The notes under the pieces: model-generated
What the model was told of the DNA's origin: nothing
The model's input: only the letters and a program-made list of their open reading frames with translations
Database searches by the model: none
Source: Bdellovibrio sp. ZAP7
GTDB taxonomy: Bacteria > Bdellovibrionota > UBA1018 > CAIMNF01
Direction: 5' to 3'
Assembly (NCBI GenBank): GCA_945874535.1
Contig: CAMCGZ010000005.1
Span: 93,276-129,902 of the forward strand
Length of the DNA: 36,627 nt
Program-made: the position numbers and the translations under genes
Part shown: positions 25,502 to 32,856 of the stretch, one piece after another
Layout: each line of letters begins with the position of its first letter
How positions within the stretch are numbered: position 1 is the first letter of the stretch

Positions 25502-25514
25502 TTTAGGGCGACCT

Positions 25515-25520
25515 CCACCA
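25515..25520. other. Possible right attachment core (CCACCA)
   Basis: CCACCA here matches the last six bases of the tRNA (19044-19049). Removing everything between them would place the tRNA end about 22 bases before the hydroxylase start. Serine integrases need only a two-base identical core, so short identity is expected, but six bases can also occur by chance. Confidence 0.3.
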
Positions 25521-25542
25521 TCTCACTATCCCTGGGGCAATC

Positions 25543-26202
25543 ATGAGTGAACGACATACCCGTAGCTACCGTCTCAGAAAATTATCCGAAATGCGCAAAA
25601 GGCGTTGGTACCGAGGCGGGTTGCACTATGGATTCACAGTGGGTTTTGCGTTACTCATCGGTGGTTTGAGCATCATGAAATTGGATCAACCCTCGATTGA
25701 AGACGCCTGGATCATTCCGGCAATGATTGTGTACGCCAATTTTATTGAATATTTTGTCCATCGGATCCCCCTTCATCGAAAAATCCGCGGTCTCGGGATT
25801 CTATATGAGCGTCATGCGGTCCAACATCATCGGTACTTCACAGATCGTGATATTTCGATCATCACTCCTTTGCAGATGTATTACGTATTGTTTCCGGCCC
25901 CGGCGATCGTCATTTTCATTCCATTAGCTGCCGGGCCTATATCCGGATTGATTGGGGGAATCTTCGGAGCCAATGCAGGTTGGATGGCGTTACTGACTTC
26001 AGCATTTTATTTCGCCTGGTATGAGACCTTTCATTTGGCCAATCATCTTCCTTTGACTCATTGGGTTCATCGCATTCCTGGCTTGAGTGATTTGTGCAGG
26101 TTTCATCGCATGCATCATCATCCCGCCTATGCGAAGCAGTTCAATTTCAATGTTACTTTTCCTCTCGCCGACTGGGTGATGGGTACCCTGAGAACCAAAT
26201 AA
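25543..26202 (+). CDS. Fatty acid hydroxylase/sterol desaturase superfamily membrane protein
   Basis: 219 residues with about four membrane helices. Histidine clusters typical of the di-iron membrane hydroxylases are visible: EYFVHRIPLH, HAVQHH, HLANH and RMHHHP. These proteins insert oxygen into, or desaturate, lipid chains; the substrate here cannot be inferred. The protein is short but all the His clusters are present. It is GC-rich like the host chromosome and would have followed the tRNA before the element inserted. Its stop codon overlaps a terminator stem that serves the opposite strand. Confidence 0.85.
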   Translation: MSERHTRSYRLRKLSEMRKRRWYRGGLHYGFTVGFALLIGGLSIMKLDQPSIEDAWIIPAMIVYANFIEYFVHRIPLHRKIRGLGILYERHAVQHHRYFTDRDISIITPLQMYYVLFPAPAIVIFIPLAAGPISGLIGGIFGANAGWMALLTSAFYFAWYETFHLANHLPLTHWVHRIPGLSDLCRFHRMHHHPAYAKQFNFNVTFPLADWVMGTLRTK

Positions 26203-26233
26203 AAAAAGCCCGGGTCTGAGTCAGACCCGGGCC
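26201..26233 (-). terminator. Intrinsic terminator of the first Cys-rich gene
   Basis: The perfect palindromic stem GCCCGGGTCTGA/TCAGACCCGGGC is followed, on the minus strand, by seven Ts. It lies 22 bases after the end of the gene at 26255-27253. Confidence 0.93.
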
Positions 26234-26254
26234 TCTGTATCAATCTGGAGCGGA

Positions 26255-27253
26255 TCAGCGGTGTTTGCAGCAGATCTTTCCGTCGACGGGGCCGAAGACG
26301 GGAACCGTTGTCACGCCGCAAACGCTACCGAAAGACATGCTTCCGCCTGCGCGAGAGCAAAGATCAGATGGATTCACGCAGCACTTGTACCCGGAATTGC
26401 TTCCTGCCGCTGATTTGCAACGAGTGTATTCACTGGCCGTGGCTGGGCTCGTAGCCAGCACCGCAAAAGGGTAAGGGATCAGCACATTCGGTGAGAGGCA
26501 TGCTGGAGTCGGCGTCGGAGTAGCCGTTGGCCTCGGAGTTGGCGTAGGAGTCGGCTTGGGTGTATCAGTGGGCCGTGGGGTCACGGTCGGAGTCGGCTTG
26601 GGTGTTTCGGTGGGCCTTGGAGTCACGGTCGGGCTCGGAGTCGGCCGTGGTGTTTCTGTGGGCCTTGGAGTCACGGTCGGTTTGGGAGTGGGGGTCGGCT
26701 CTTGTCCACACCCGGGAATTCCCGGTGCGCAGCACTTCGGATTGCTGGCGCTCCAAACACAAGAAATACTCTGGTTGACGCTATTGCAACGTTGGCGAGC
26801 AAAAGGAATACCTTGTGGATGCCCGAAATTGAGTACGGGAAGTGAACAGTCATACCCCGGATTTGCGCCCGGAATCGCTTTACAGCAGACTCCGCTCGGG
26901 AATGGGGTGGGCGTTGCCACAGGGGCGACGCAGCAACGGTAACTTTTCGGATCCCGTGTGGCGGAGGCCTCTTTTTGGCACCTTTTGTAATTCACCGTAT
27001 TTTCTGGAAGTAGGGACTGGAAAGGGAAAGGAACCAGCGTGGAAGGGGGACGACATGCCCGCGAAACCGCGACAGCCCGGAGCAATCCCGGTGAAGCGCG
27101 CAGGGGTTGAAGAGCTGATCCCGACTGAATCGATACTGAGGGTCGTGCCCGATTCTCGGAAACTTGGGCCGAGGCCGGTAACTGGCCGGATAAGAACGTC
27201 AGCGCGAAAAATCCGATCAGTACCCTAAAGGAAGAAATTCTTTTTGCCACCAT
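26255..27253 (-). CDS. Secreted Cys-rich protein with Pro/Thr-repeat linker (paralogue A)
   Basis: 332 residues. AGGAGG precedes ATG 27253 and a signal peptide follows ([18 protein letters not shown], ending ASAQ). A short N-terminal region is followed by a Cys-rich module (about 120-190: [17 protein letters not shown], then [20 protein letters not shown] and CCAPGIPGC). A linker of some 55 residues of PTxTPRPT repeats leads to a second Cys-rich module ending GKICCKHR. The Pro/Thr linker is of the kind that joins domains of secreted proteins. It is a clear paralogue of the gene at 27684-28499. No known domain is recognised. Confidence 0.8.
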   Translation of the reverse strand: MVAKRISSFRVLIGFFALTFLSGQLPASAQVSENRARPSVSIQSGSALQPLRASPGLLRAVAVSRACRPPSTLVPFPFQSLLPENTVNYKRCQKEASATRDPKSYRCCVAPVATPTPFPSGVCCKAIPGANPGYDCSLPVLNFGHPQGIPFARQRCNSVNQSISCVWSASNPKCCAPGIPGCGQEPTPTPKPTVTPRPTETPRPTPSPTVTPRPTETPKPTPTVTPRPTDTPKPTPTPTPRPTATPTPTPACLSPNVLIPYPFAVLATSPATASEYTRCKSAAGSNSGYKCCVNPSDLCSRAGGSMSFGSVCGVTTVPVFGPVDGKICCKHR

Positions 27254-27274
27254 GAGCCTCCTGGACAGAAGTTA

Positions 27275-27304
27275 ATTCTAGCGTGCAACAGAAGGGGCTT
27301 GCAA
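27275..27304 (-). promoter_or_regulatory. Sigma70-type promoter of paralogue A
   Basis: On the minus strand TTGCAA, 18 bases, TAGAAT, ending 21 bases before the start codon. The match is reasonable. Confidence 0.5.
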
Positions 27305-27341
27305 GGAGGGATCTGAATAAATGAGGGTGTCAAACCTGACC

Positions 27342-27384
27342 TATAATAGTGCCCGTACTTAGTGACTGAAAGGAGGCGTGAATG
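27342..27384 (+). promoter_or_regulatory. Plus-strand TATAAT and perfect Shine-Dalgarno
   Basis: TATAAT at 27342-27347 and AAAGGAGG at 27369-27376 stand before ATG 27382, which opens a 62-codon frame. The -35 region is poor and the frame is antisense to the ArgH-tail-like ORF, so the signals may be chance or may drive an antisense transcript. Confidence 0.25.
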
Positions 27385-27395
27385 GGTCCGCGTGA

Positions 27396-27551
27396 TCAAA
27401 GCGAAGAGAGGGTCTTCAGAGCCAACTGGACCTGGTATTCCGGGAATCCTCGGATGACCCTGTCCATTCGTTCGCGGATCTCTCGGGTGCAGAGGTTTCC
27501 GATGCTGCCTTCATGTGTGTGTTTGAGTTCGTCCGGAAGAGCCGAGACCAC
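27396..27551 (-). pseudogene. Short ORF matching the ArgH C-terminal tail
   Basis: From a GTG at 27551 the frame gives 51 residues. PDELKHTHEGSIGNLCTRE aligns with PEQLKHTHEGSMGRLCTGE near the end of the argH gene in this window, and similarity continues through RERM..VI.GFP. About 60 percent of 45 residues agree, while codon third positions differ widely. The same frame is open back to the stop of paralogue B and encodes a hydrophobic, signal-like stretch before the GTG, but contains no ATG and no ribosome site. It may be an old argH remnant or a functional small protein. I list it as a pseudogene for lack of a good start. Confidence 0.5.
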
Positions 27552-27628
27552 AGGTGGGTTCGCCAGTTGAAAGAGAACAAAAAAACCGCTGAGAGCGAGA
27601 AAATGAAAGACTGGGGGCAGTCTTCGAT

Positions 27629-27660
27629 AAAAAAAGCCCCGGTCAAACCTGACCGGGGCT
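27629..27660 (-). terminator. Intrinsic terminator of paralogue B
   Basis: AGCCCCGGTCA and TGACCGGGGCT pair over 11 bases around a short loop, followed by seven Ts on the minus strand. It lies 24 bases after the stop codon at 27684. Confidence 0.93.
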
Positions 27661-27683
27661 CCTTCAGTCTGAATGAAACTGAA

Positions 27684-28499
27684 TTACCTGCTTTTACAAC
27701 AAATCTTGCCCTGAACAGGACCGAAAATCGGGGACATCGGTCTCGGGCAAGTGCTTCCATTGATCATGACGCCTCCCTTGCGTTTGCAGCTGAGTACGGG
27801 ATCCACGCAACAAACATAGGCGGAATTGGAGCCTGCCGCCTTTTTGCAGTTCGCATACTCCTCGGCCAGTTCCGGTTGGGTCGCCAGGGCACTGAAGGGG
27901 AATGGAATTCCCACTTGAGGAGGAGAGCAAGCCGGTGTCGGAGAAGGAGTGGGACTTGAGCATCCCGGGATTCCTGGGGCACAACACTCTTTGTTCTGAT
28001 TGCTCCACATGCAGGATGCGCCACCGTTGACCTGCACACAGCGCTGGTAGGCGAACGAGATGCCCTGCGGGTGTCCGAAGTTCAACAAAGGAAGTGAACA
28101 GTTATAGCCCGGATTGGCATTCGGTTTGGCCTTACAGCAGGCTCCGCTCGGAAACGGAGAAGGACGTGGCGTCTCCGTTGGACGGGGTGTAGGACTCGCG
28201 CTGGCCGCGCCTTTCCAACGGCAACAGTCATTGCCGGCAATATTCGCGGGGCAACCTGTATTCCAGTTCGGGGCGCTCCCTGGAATCGCCGTATTGTACA
28301 AGCACTCTCCGACCGTGTTCAGATAGCATTGGTTCACCGGAACATTGTTGGCGGAAGAACTCGAAACATTATAGGGGGGGGTCTGGTTGGGATTCGCACA
28401 CGTCACGGATGCGTGAGCCGATGACAAAACCCATGAAGAACCCACCAACCCGAACAAGACCCACCCGCTTAAAACCAGATTTTTGATTCTCGACCTCAC
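27684..28499 (-). CDS. Secreted Cys-rich protein with Pro/Thr linkers (paralogue B)
   Basis: 271 residues from GTG 28499. The start is decided by GGAGGG five bases upstream and by the signal peptide that follows (hydrophobic LVLSGWVLFGLVG, ending AHAS). It shares with its paralogue the module [46 protein letters not shown] and the C-terminal module with KKAAGSNSAYVCCVDP and GKICCKSR. Its Pro/Thr linkers are much shorter, and its N-terminal region has additional Cys pairs. Expected to be extracellular or surface-located with many disulfides. Function unknown. Confidence 0.8.
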   Translation of the reverse strand: MRSRIKNLVLSGWVLFGLVGSSWVLSSAHASVTCANPNQTPPYNVSSSSANNVPVNQCYLNTVGECLYNTAIPGSAPNWNTGCPANIAGNDCCRWKGAASASPTPRPTETPRPSPFPSGACCKAKPNANPGYNCSLPLLNFGHPQGISFAYQRCVQVNGGASCMWSNQNKECCAPGIPGCSSPTPSPTPACSPPQVGIPFPFSALATQPELAEEYANCKKAAGSNSAYVCCVDPVLSCKRKGGVMINGSTCPRPMSPIFGPVQGKICCKSR

Positions 28500-28539
28500 T
28501 GTACCCTCCGAAAAATTCTTTGAAATAGACTCATAGATG

Positions 28540-28569
28540 ATAGTACTCGTGCCCCGATCCGACGATCAA
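28540..28569 (-). promoter_or_regulatory. Sigma70-type promoter of paralogue B
   Basis: On the minus strand TTGATC, 18 bases, TACTAT, about 40 bases before the GTG start. The remaining sequence to argH (28570-28696) shows no strong terminator for the arginine operon. Confidence 0.45.
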
Positions 28570-28696
28570 GGGCTATTTCAAGGAAATAGGAGCCAAGACA
28601 CTGAAACCCGCTCAAAATCAGTTGGAAGCAGACTCACCAAGATTGAATAGTCAAATCATTCAGTAGAATTCGATCAACGAGATCGATCCAATCCCA

Positions 28697-30058
28697 TCAG
28701 GCCTGGCGCTGAGGGTTGGATTGGACCAGGGCTTGAAGGGCGTCCGCCACTTTCTTGCCGGGAAATCCTTCGATCACACTCAGCATCCGGTTGCGGACCT
28801 CACCCGTACAGAGTCGGCCCATGCTTCCCTCGTGGGTGTGCTTCAGTTGTTCGGGGCGGGCCTCGAATCGACCCTCCTCTATTTCCTGGCCCACCTCGCG
28901 GTAAGCATCCCGAAAGGTCATTCCTGCGAGGACCCGACGATTCACTTCTTCGACACTGAACAAATAGCGGTATTTGGAGTCATCGAGCAAGTCCGGTTTC
29001 ACCTCGATCCGGGACAGCATCAAGACCGCCATGTCCATGCAACTCTGAAGTTCGTTGAAGGCGGGAAACAGGTGTTCCTTCAGGATTTGGAGATCCCGGT
29101 GGTACCCTGATGGAAGGTTGGTTGTCATCATCAGGATCTCGTTCGGAAGCGCCTTCAATCGATTGCACCTGGACCGGATCAGCTCGAAAACATCCGGATT
29201 CTTCTTATGAGGCATGATCGAAGAACCGGTGGTCAGCTCGGCAGGGAAACCGATGAAGTCGAAATTCTGGTTCAGAAACAAGCAGGCATCCATCGACAGG
29301 CGGGCCAGAGTATCGGCCAAGTTCGCCAAGGCCATGGCAGTGATCCGTTCGGACTTTCCCCTGCCCATCTGGGCATAGACGACATTGTAAGACAGCCCTG
29401 AAAAACCGAGAAGTTCTGTTGTCCGGGAACGGTTGATCGGAAAAGAAGAACCGAATCCGGCAGCAGATCCTAGAGGATTCCGATCTACCACATCGAATGC
29501 TCCGCGGAGTGTGACCAGGTCGTCCACCAGGCTTTCGGCGTAAGCTCCGAACCACAGTCCGAAGGATGAGGGCATGGCAAGCTGGAGGTGGGTATACCCG
29601 GGCATCAGGCGGTCTTGGTACCGTTCACTCTGCTCCTGAAGCAGGTCAAAGAGCCGGCCGGTGCTTTGCACTGTCTTCAGGATTTCATCCCGTAAAAAAA
29701 GGCGCAGGTCGACCAGAACCTGATCGTTTCGGGAGCGGGCCATGTGGATCTTCTTCCCGGCATCACCGAATCTCCGGGTGAGCAGGAGCTCCACTTGCGA
29801 GTGAACGTCCTCCACGCCTTCTTCCAGAGTGAACGTCCCTGCCAGGATCTCCGCATGGATTTCACGGAGTCCTTGAACCAGGATCTGAGCATCTGACTCG
29901 GGCAGAAGACCGGCTTCGGAGAGCATGGTCACATGTGCGATCGATCCGAGCACGTCAAAAGGGGCCAGATGGAGGTCCCAGATCCGATCCTGGCCCACGG
30001 TGAAGGCTTCGACCGCGGAGGTGAGGGCATTCTCCTGCTTTTCCCAAAGTTTTTTCAT
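28697..30058 (-). CDS. argH: Argininosuccinate lyase
   Basis: 453 residues. It splits argininosuccinate into arginine and fumarate, the last step of the pathway. The fumarase-superfamily signature GSSIMPHKKNPDVFE is present, as are the catalytic-region segments SRNDQ and TPGYTHLQ-like PGYTHLQLAMP. The tail contains LKHTHEGSMGRLCTGE, a C-terminal motif that I associate with Bacteroidota-type ArgH. The start overlaps the argE stop by four bases (ATGA). It is the last gene of the arginine operon. A similar tail is found again at 27399-27539. Confidence 0.96.
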   Translation of the reverse strand: MKKLWEKQENALTSAVEAFTVGQDRIWDLHLAPFDVLGSIAHVTMLSEAGLLPESDAQILVQGLREIHAEILAGTFTLEEGVEDVHSQVELLLTRRFGDAGKKIHMARSRNDQVLVDLRLFLRDEILKTVQSTGRLFDLLQEQSERYQDRLMPGYTHLQLAMPSSFGLWFGAYAESLVDDLVTLRGAFDVVDRNPLGSAAGFGSSFPINRSRTTELLGFSGLSYNVVYAQMGRGKSERITAMALANLADTLARLSMDACLFLNQNFDFIGFPAELTTGSSIMPHKKNPDVFELIRSRCNRLKALPNEILMMTTNLPSGYHRDLQILKEHLFPAFNELQSCMDMAVLMLSRIEVKPDLLDDSKYRYLFSVEEVNRRVLAGMTFRDAYREVGQEIEEGRFEARPEQLKHTHEGSMGRLCTGEVRNRMLSVIEGFPGKKVADALQALVQSNPQRQA

Positions 30059-31119
30059 AAAATCACCTGCGACAGAAGTTCAGTGTAAATCCGGATTCCC
30101 TGTTCAATTTCAGAAATGAGAACAAATTCATCCGCCGTGTGACTCCGCGCCGATTCACCCGGTCCGATTTTGAGAGCCGGAAACGGCATGAGTGCTTTGT
30201 CGGAAGTGGTGGGAGAGCCGTAGTGGCTGAGTCCCAGATTCAAGCCGGCGCGCACTAGAGGGTGTTCGAGACTGATGGAGGTGGATTTGATCCGGACGCT
30301 TCTCGGTTTGACCTCGCTCTTCACATGAGAGCGGATGGTCTCGAGTACTGCATCGAAGTCGTAAAGCTCGTTGACCCGGACGTCCACCGTGAATTGGCAT
30401 TCGCGAGGGACCACATTGTGCTGGCTCCCTGAGTTCAGAATGGTGACAGTCATTTTGTTCGGCCCGAGCAGGGGCGAGACATGTTCGAATTTGAAGTCCT
30501 TGAACCAGTGGATGTCATCGAGCGCTTTGTAGATAGCATTGTCGCCCTCGTCCCGGGCGGCATGGCCGGACTTCCCGATCATGGTACAGTCGAGAACCAG
30601 CAATCCTTTCTCGGCCACAGCCATCTGCATCCCGGTGGGTTCTCCCACTAGTGCGCAGTCGATGGAGGGAATTCCATCATTTTTGAATCGGGGAAGCAGG
30701 GCCTCGATTCCATTCACACCGGAAATCTCCTCCTCGGCAGTCGGAGCAAAAACAAGGTTGTATTTCAAGTCGGTGCGGGTATCGAAGTGACGGAATGCCG
30801 CTGCCATGGCAACCACCGAGGCGCCTGCGTCATTGCTCCCCAGTCCGTAAAGGCGCCCATCCCGTTCGGTCGGAGAAAAAGGATCGAGCGTGTACCCTGA
30901 GTTGGGTTTTACCGTATCGATATGGGAATTCAGAAGGATGGTCGGTTTAGCAGGATCGAAGTGTCGGTTCTTGAAGAACAGATTGTTTTTGAATCGCACC
31001 GGGCTCAGCCCGAGAAGGCTGAAGCGCTCTTCGAGCCTTAAGGCGAGGACCTCCTCATCCCGACTGAAAGACGGAGTCGAAATCATCAGCTTCAGGAGTT
31101 CGATCGAATCATCAAGCAT
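30055..31119 (-). CDS. argE: ArgE-type M20 deacylase (N-acyl-citrulline/ornithine)
   Basis: 354 residues from ATG 31119, chosen because MLDDSIELLKLMISTPSFSRDE is the normal family N-terminus; it overlaps the argB end by eight bases. Metal-binding M20 motifs are present: LNSHIDTVKP, GSNDAGASVVAM, the catalytic PTAEEEISG, VGEPTG, and a late His in ARSHTADEFV. In E. coli ArgE removes acetyl from acetylornithine. With the ArgF' type of transcarbamylase in this operon it more likely acts on N-acyl-citrulline. The acyl group (acetyl or succinyl) is not known. Confidence 0.88.
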   Translation of the reverse strand: MLDDSIELLKLMISTPSFSRDEEVLALRLEERFSLLGLSPVRFKNNLFFKNRHFDPAKPTILLNSHIDTVKPNSGYTLDPFSPTERDGRLYGLGSNDAGASVVAMAAAFRHFDTRTDLKYNLVFAPTAEEEISGVNGIEALLPRFKNDGIPSIDCALVGEPTGMQMAVAEKGLLVLDCTMIGKSGHAARDEGDNAIYKALDDIHWFKDFKFEHVSPLLGPNKMTVTILNSGSQHNVVPRECQFTVDVRVNELYDFDAVLETIRSHVKSEVKPRSVRIKSTSISLEHPLVRAGLNLGLSHYGSPTTSDKALMPFPALKIGPGESARSHTADEFVLISEIEQGIRIYTELLSQVIL

Positions 31120-31903
31120 TGCGATAAAGCCTCGTTCCGGTACTGCGTTCGATGAGACGGGGCAGGACCTCCGCCTTTCCGAGAATGACTTCACTCACCC
31201 CCGCCTCGATCGCCCGGAAAGCGTTCTCGAGTTTTGGAATCATGCCGTCGGTGATTTTGCCCTGGGCCCGGAGCTCGGCATAGCGTCCCGGTGTCAGGTC
31301 CTTCACCAAGGTGCTCTCATCGGAGACATCGAGGAGAACGCCTTCTTTTTCGAAAGTGAACAGCAAACGAACTTGGAATGCGTGAGCCAGGGCTTTAGCC
31401 ACCTCATAAGCGATCGTATCGGCGTTGGTATTCAGCAAGGAGCCCTTTCCGTCATGCGAGAGGGGGGCGAATACGGGTGTGGTGCCTGTTTGAATCAAGG
31501 TGTTGAGTGCCTTTGAATTGACACCGGTGATGTCGCCTACGAATCCGTAGTCCACGGGAACGGGGTTCCGCTTCATCGCACGGATGAGGTCGAAGTCAGC
31601 ACCGGAGACCCCCACGGCCGATAATCCACGGGCTTGGAGGCCTGCCACAATCGATTTGTTGATCCAACCGCCGTAGACCATGATGGCAATGCGTAGGGTT
31701 TCTTGATCGGTCACCCGTCGACCTTGGACCATGGTTTGAGGGATCCCGAGTTTTCCGGCGAGGTCGGTGGCGAGTTTGCCTCCACCATGAATCAGGACCT
31801 TCGGTCCATCGAGGCGCGCGAAATGGTCCAGAACGGTATTCAACGCCTGCGGGTCATTGATGATATTGCCGCCGATTTTGACCACATTGACAGTCTGATC
31901 CAT
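31112..31903 (-). CDS. argB: N-acylglutamate kinase
   Basis: 263 residues from ATG 31903, whose A is the last base of the argF' stop (TGATG), indicating coupled translation. It belongs to the amino acid kinase family: VVKIGGN near the N-terminus, HGGGKLATDL for phosphate binding, NTNADTIAYEVA, and KITDGMIPKLENA near the end. It phosphorylates the gamma-carboxyl of N-acetyl- or N-succinylglutamate. Absence of a fused GNAT domain distinguishes it from the xanthomonad arrangement; the acyltransferase is a separate gene at the head of the operon. Confidence 0.93.
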   Translation of the reverse strand: MDQTVNVVKIGGNIINDPQALNTVLDHFARLDGPKVLIHGGGKLATDLAGKLGIPQTMVQGRRVTDQETLRIAIMVYGGWINKSIVAGLQARGLSAVGVSGADFDLIRAMKRNPVPVDYGFVGDITGVNSKALNTLIQTGTTPVFAPLSHDGKGSLLNTNADTIAYEVAKALAHAFQVRLLFTFEKEGVLLDVSDESTLVKDLTPGRYAELRAQGKITDGMIPKLENAFRAIEAGVSEVILGKAEVLPRLIERSTGTRLYRNA

Positions 31904-32856
31904 CAGTAATTCCTCAGAATCTCCGAGATCACGGATTGTGCTGACCAGACGCGATTGGTGGCCAAGGGAGTGAGGAGGCTGCGTGGCCCGTCCAGGATCT
32001 CGTCCGAGAGCTCGACGTTGCGTCGAAGTGGAAGGCAGTGCATGACCTTCGATTCGGGAGCACGGGACAGATGTTTCTCGGTCAGCATCCATTCGGGATA
32101 GTGTCCGAGCACTTTGCCGTATTCGGAAACCGAGCTCCAGTTTTTCACATAAACAAAATCGGCGCCCTCCAAGGCTTCGTCTTGCCGGTCAGTGAAGGTG
32201 GCCCCTTTGGCAAAAGTGGGAGAGAGTTCGTAGCCCTTCGGGGCCGTGACCACGAAGTCGGCTTTTCCCCAGGCCAGCATCCATTCGGTGAAGGAGTTCG
32301 CGACACAGTGGGGGATTGGCTTGATGTGTGGGGCCCAAGTGAGGACCACCTTGGGTTTCCGTGCTTGACTGAAGTTCTCGGTGATGGTGATCAGGTCTGC
32401 CAAGGACTGAAGCGGGTGGCAAGTTGCACTTTCGAGGCTGATGATTGGAATTCCCGCATGCCGGATGAATGCCCGGATCACCTGATCGCTTTCATCTTCC
32501 TCGCGGCTGGTCAGTTTCGGAAAGGTTCTGACGCAAAGGATGTCAAAGTAGTTGCCGAGGATGGGAGCCGCATCCCGGATGTGCTCGACCGTGGCGCCAT
32601 TCATCATGGCGCCATCTTGGAACTCAAGGGCCCAGCCCTCCGATCCCGCATTGAGGACAATGGGGTCGAGCCCGAGATTCTTGGCTGCGATCTGAGTTGA
32701 AAGCCGGGTGCGCATGCTCGGATTGAAGAACATGAGGCCGATCCGCTTGCCGCGGCCCAGTCCCTCGTCTTTCAATCGGTTGGCTTTGTATTCACGACCT
32801 TTCCGGATGAGGGCATCGATGTCTTTCACATCTTGGACACGAATGAATTGTTTCAT
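31903..32856 (-). CDS. argF': N-acylornithine carbamoyltransferase (ArgF' type)
   Basis: 317 residues. It has the carbamoyl-phosphate loop NPSMRTRLSTQ and the HPLQSLADL segment but lacks the ornithine-enzyme SMG loop. Instead it has GWALEFQDG and HCLPLRRNVE, as in the N-acetyl- and N-succinylornithine transcarbamylases of Xanthomonas and Bacteroides. As I recall them, residue 90 (Bacteroides numbering) is Pro in the succinyl enzyme and the equivalent is Glu in the acetyl enzyme; here it is Val. The product would be N-acyl-citrulline. It overlaps argD by four bases. Substrate acyl group is open. Confidence 0.9.
   Translation of the reverse strand: MKQFIRVQDVKDIDALIRKGREYKANRLKDEGLGRGKRIGLMFFNPSMRTRLSTQIAAKNLGLDPIVLNAGSEGWALEFQDGAMMNGATVEHIRDAAPILGNYFDILCVRTFPKLTSREEDESDQVIRAFIRHAGIPIISLESATCHPLQSLADLITITENFSQARKPKVVLTWAPHIKPIPHCVANSFTEWMLAWGKADFVVTAPKGYELSPTFAKGATFTDRQDEALEGADFVYVKNWSSVSEYGKVLGHYPEWMLTEKHLSRAPESKVMHCLPLRRNVELSDEILDGPRSLLTPLATNRVWSAQSVISEILRNY

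Larger units (their letters stand above)
19031..25520. mobile_element. AT-rich integrated element at the tRNA-Ile2 3' end
   Basis: Base composition falls sharply right after the tRNA and recovers at the hydroxylase gene at 25543. The contents are those of an integrative element: a large serine recombinase at the tRNA edge, a small accessory ORF, a replication-relaxation-like protein, a long inverted repeat, a toxin-antitoxin pair, protease cargo and a helix-turn-helix gene at the far edge. No conjugation ATPase or secretion genes are present, so it would be mobilised by others if it moves at all. The left edge is the tRNA CCA end. The right edge at CCACCA (25515-25520) is inferred. Confidence 0.7.

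Noticed and set aside
19028-25543. Insertion sequence or transposase
   Set aside because: No transposase gene or terminal inverted repeats; the only recombinase is the large serine type.
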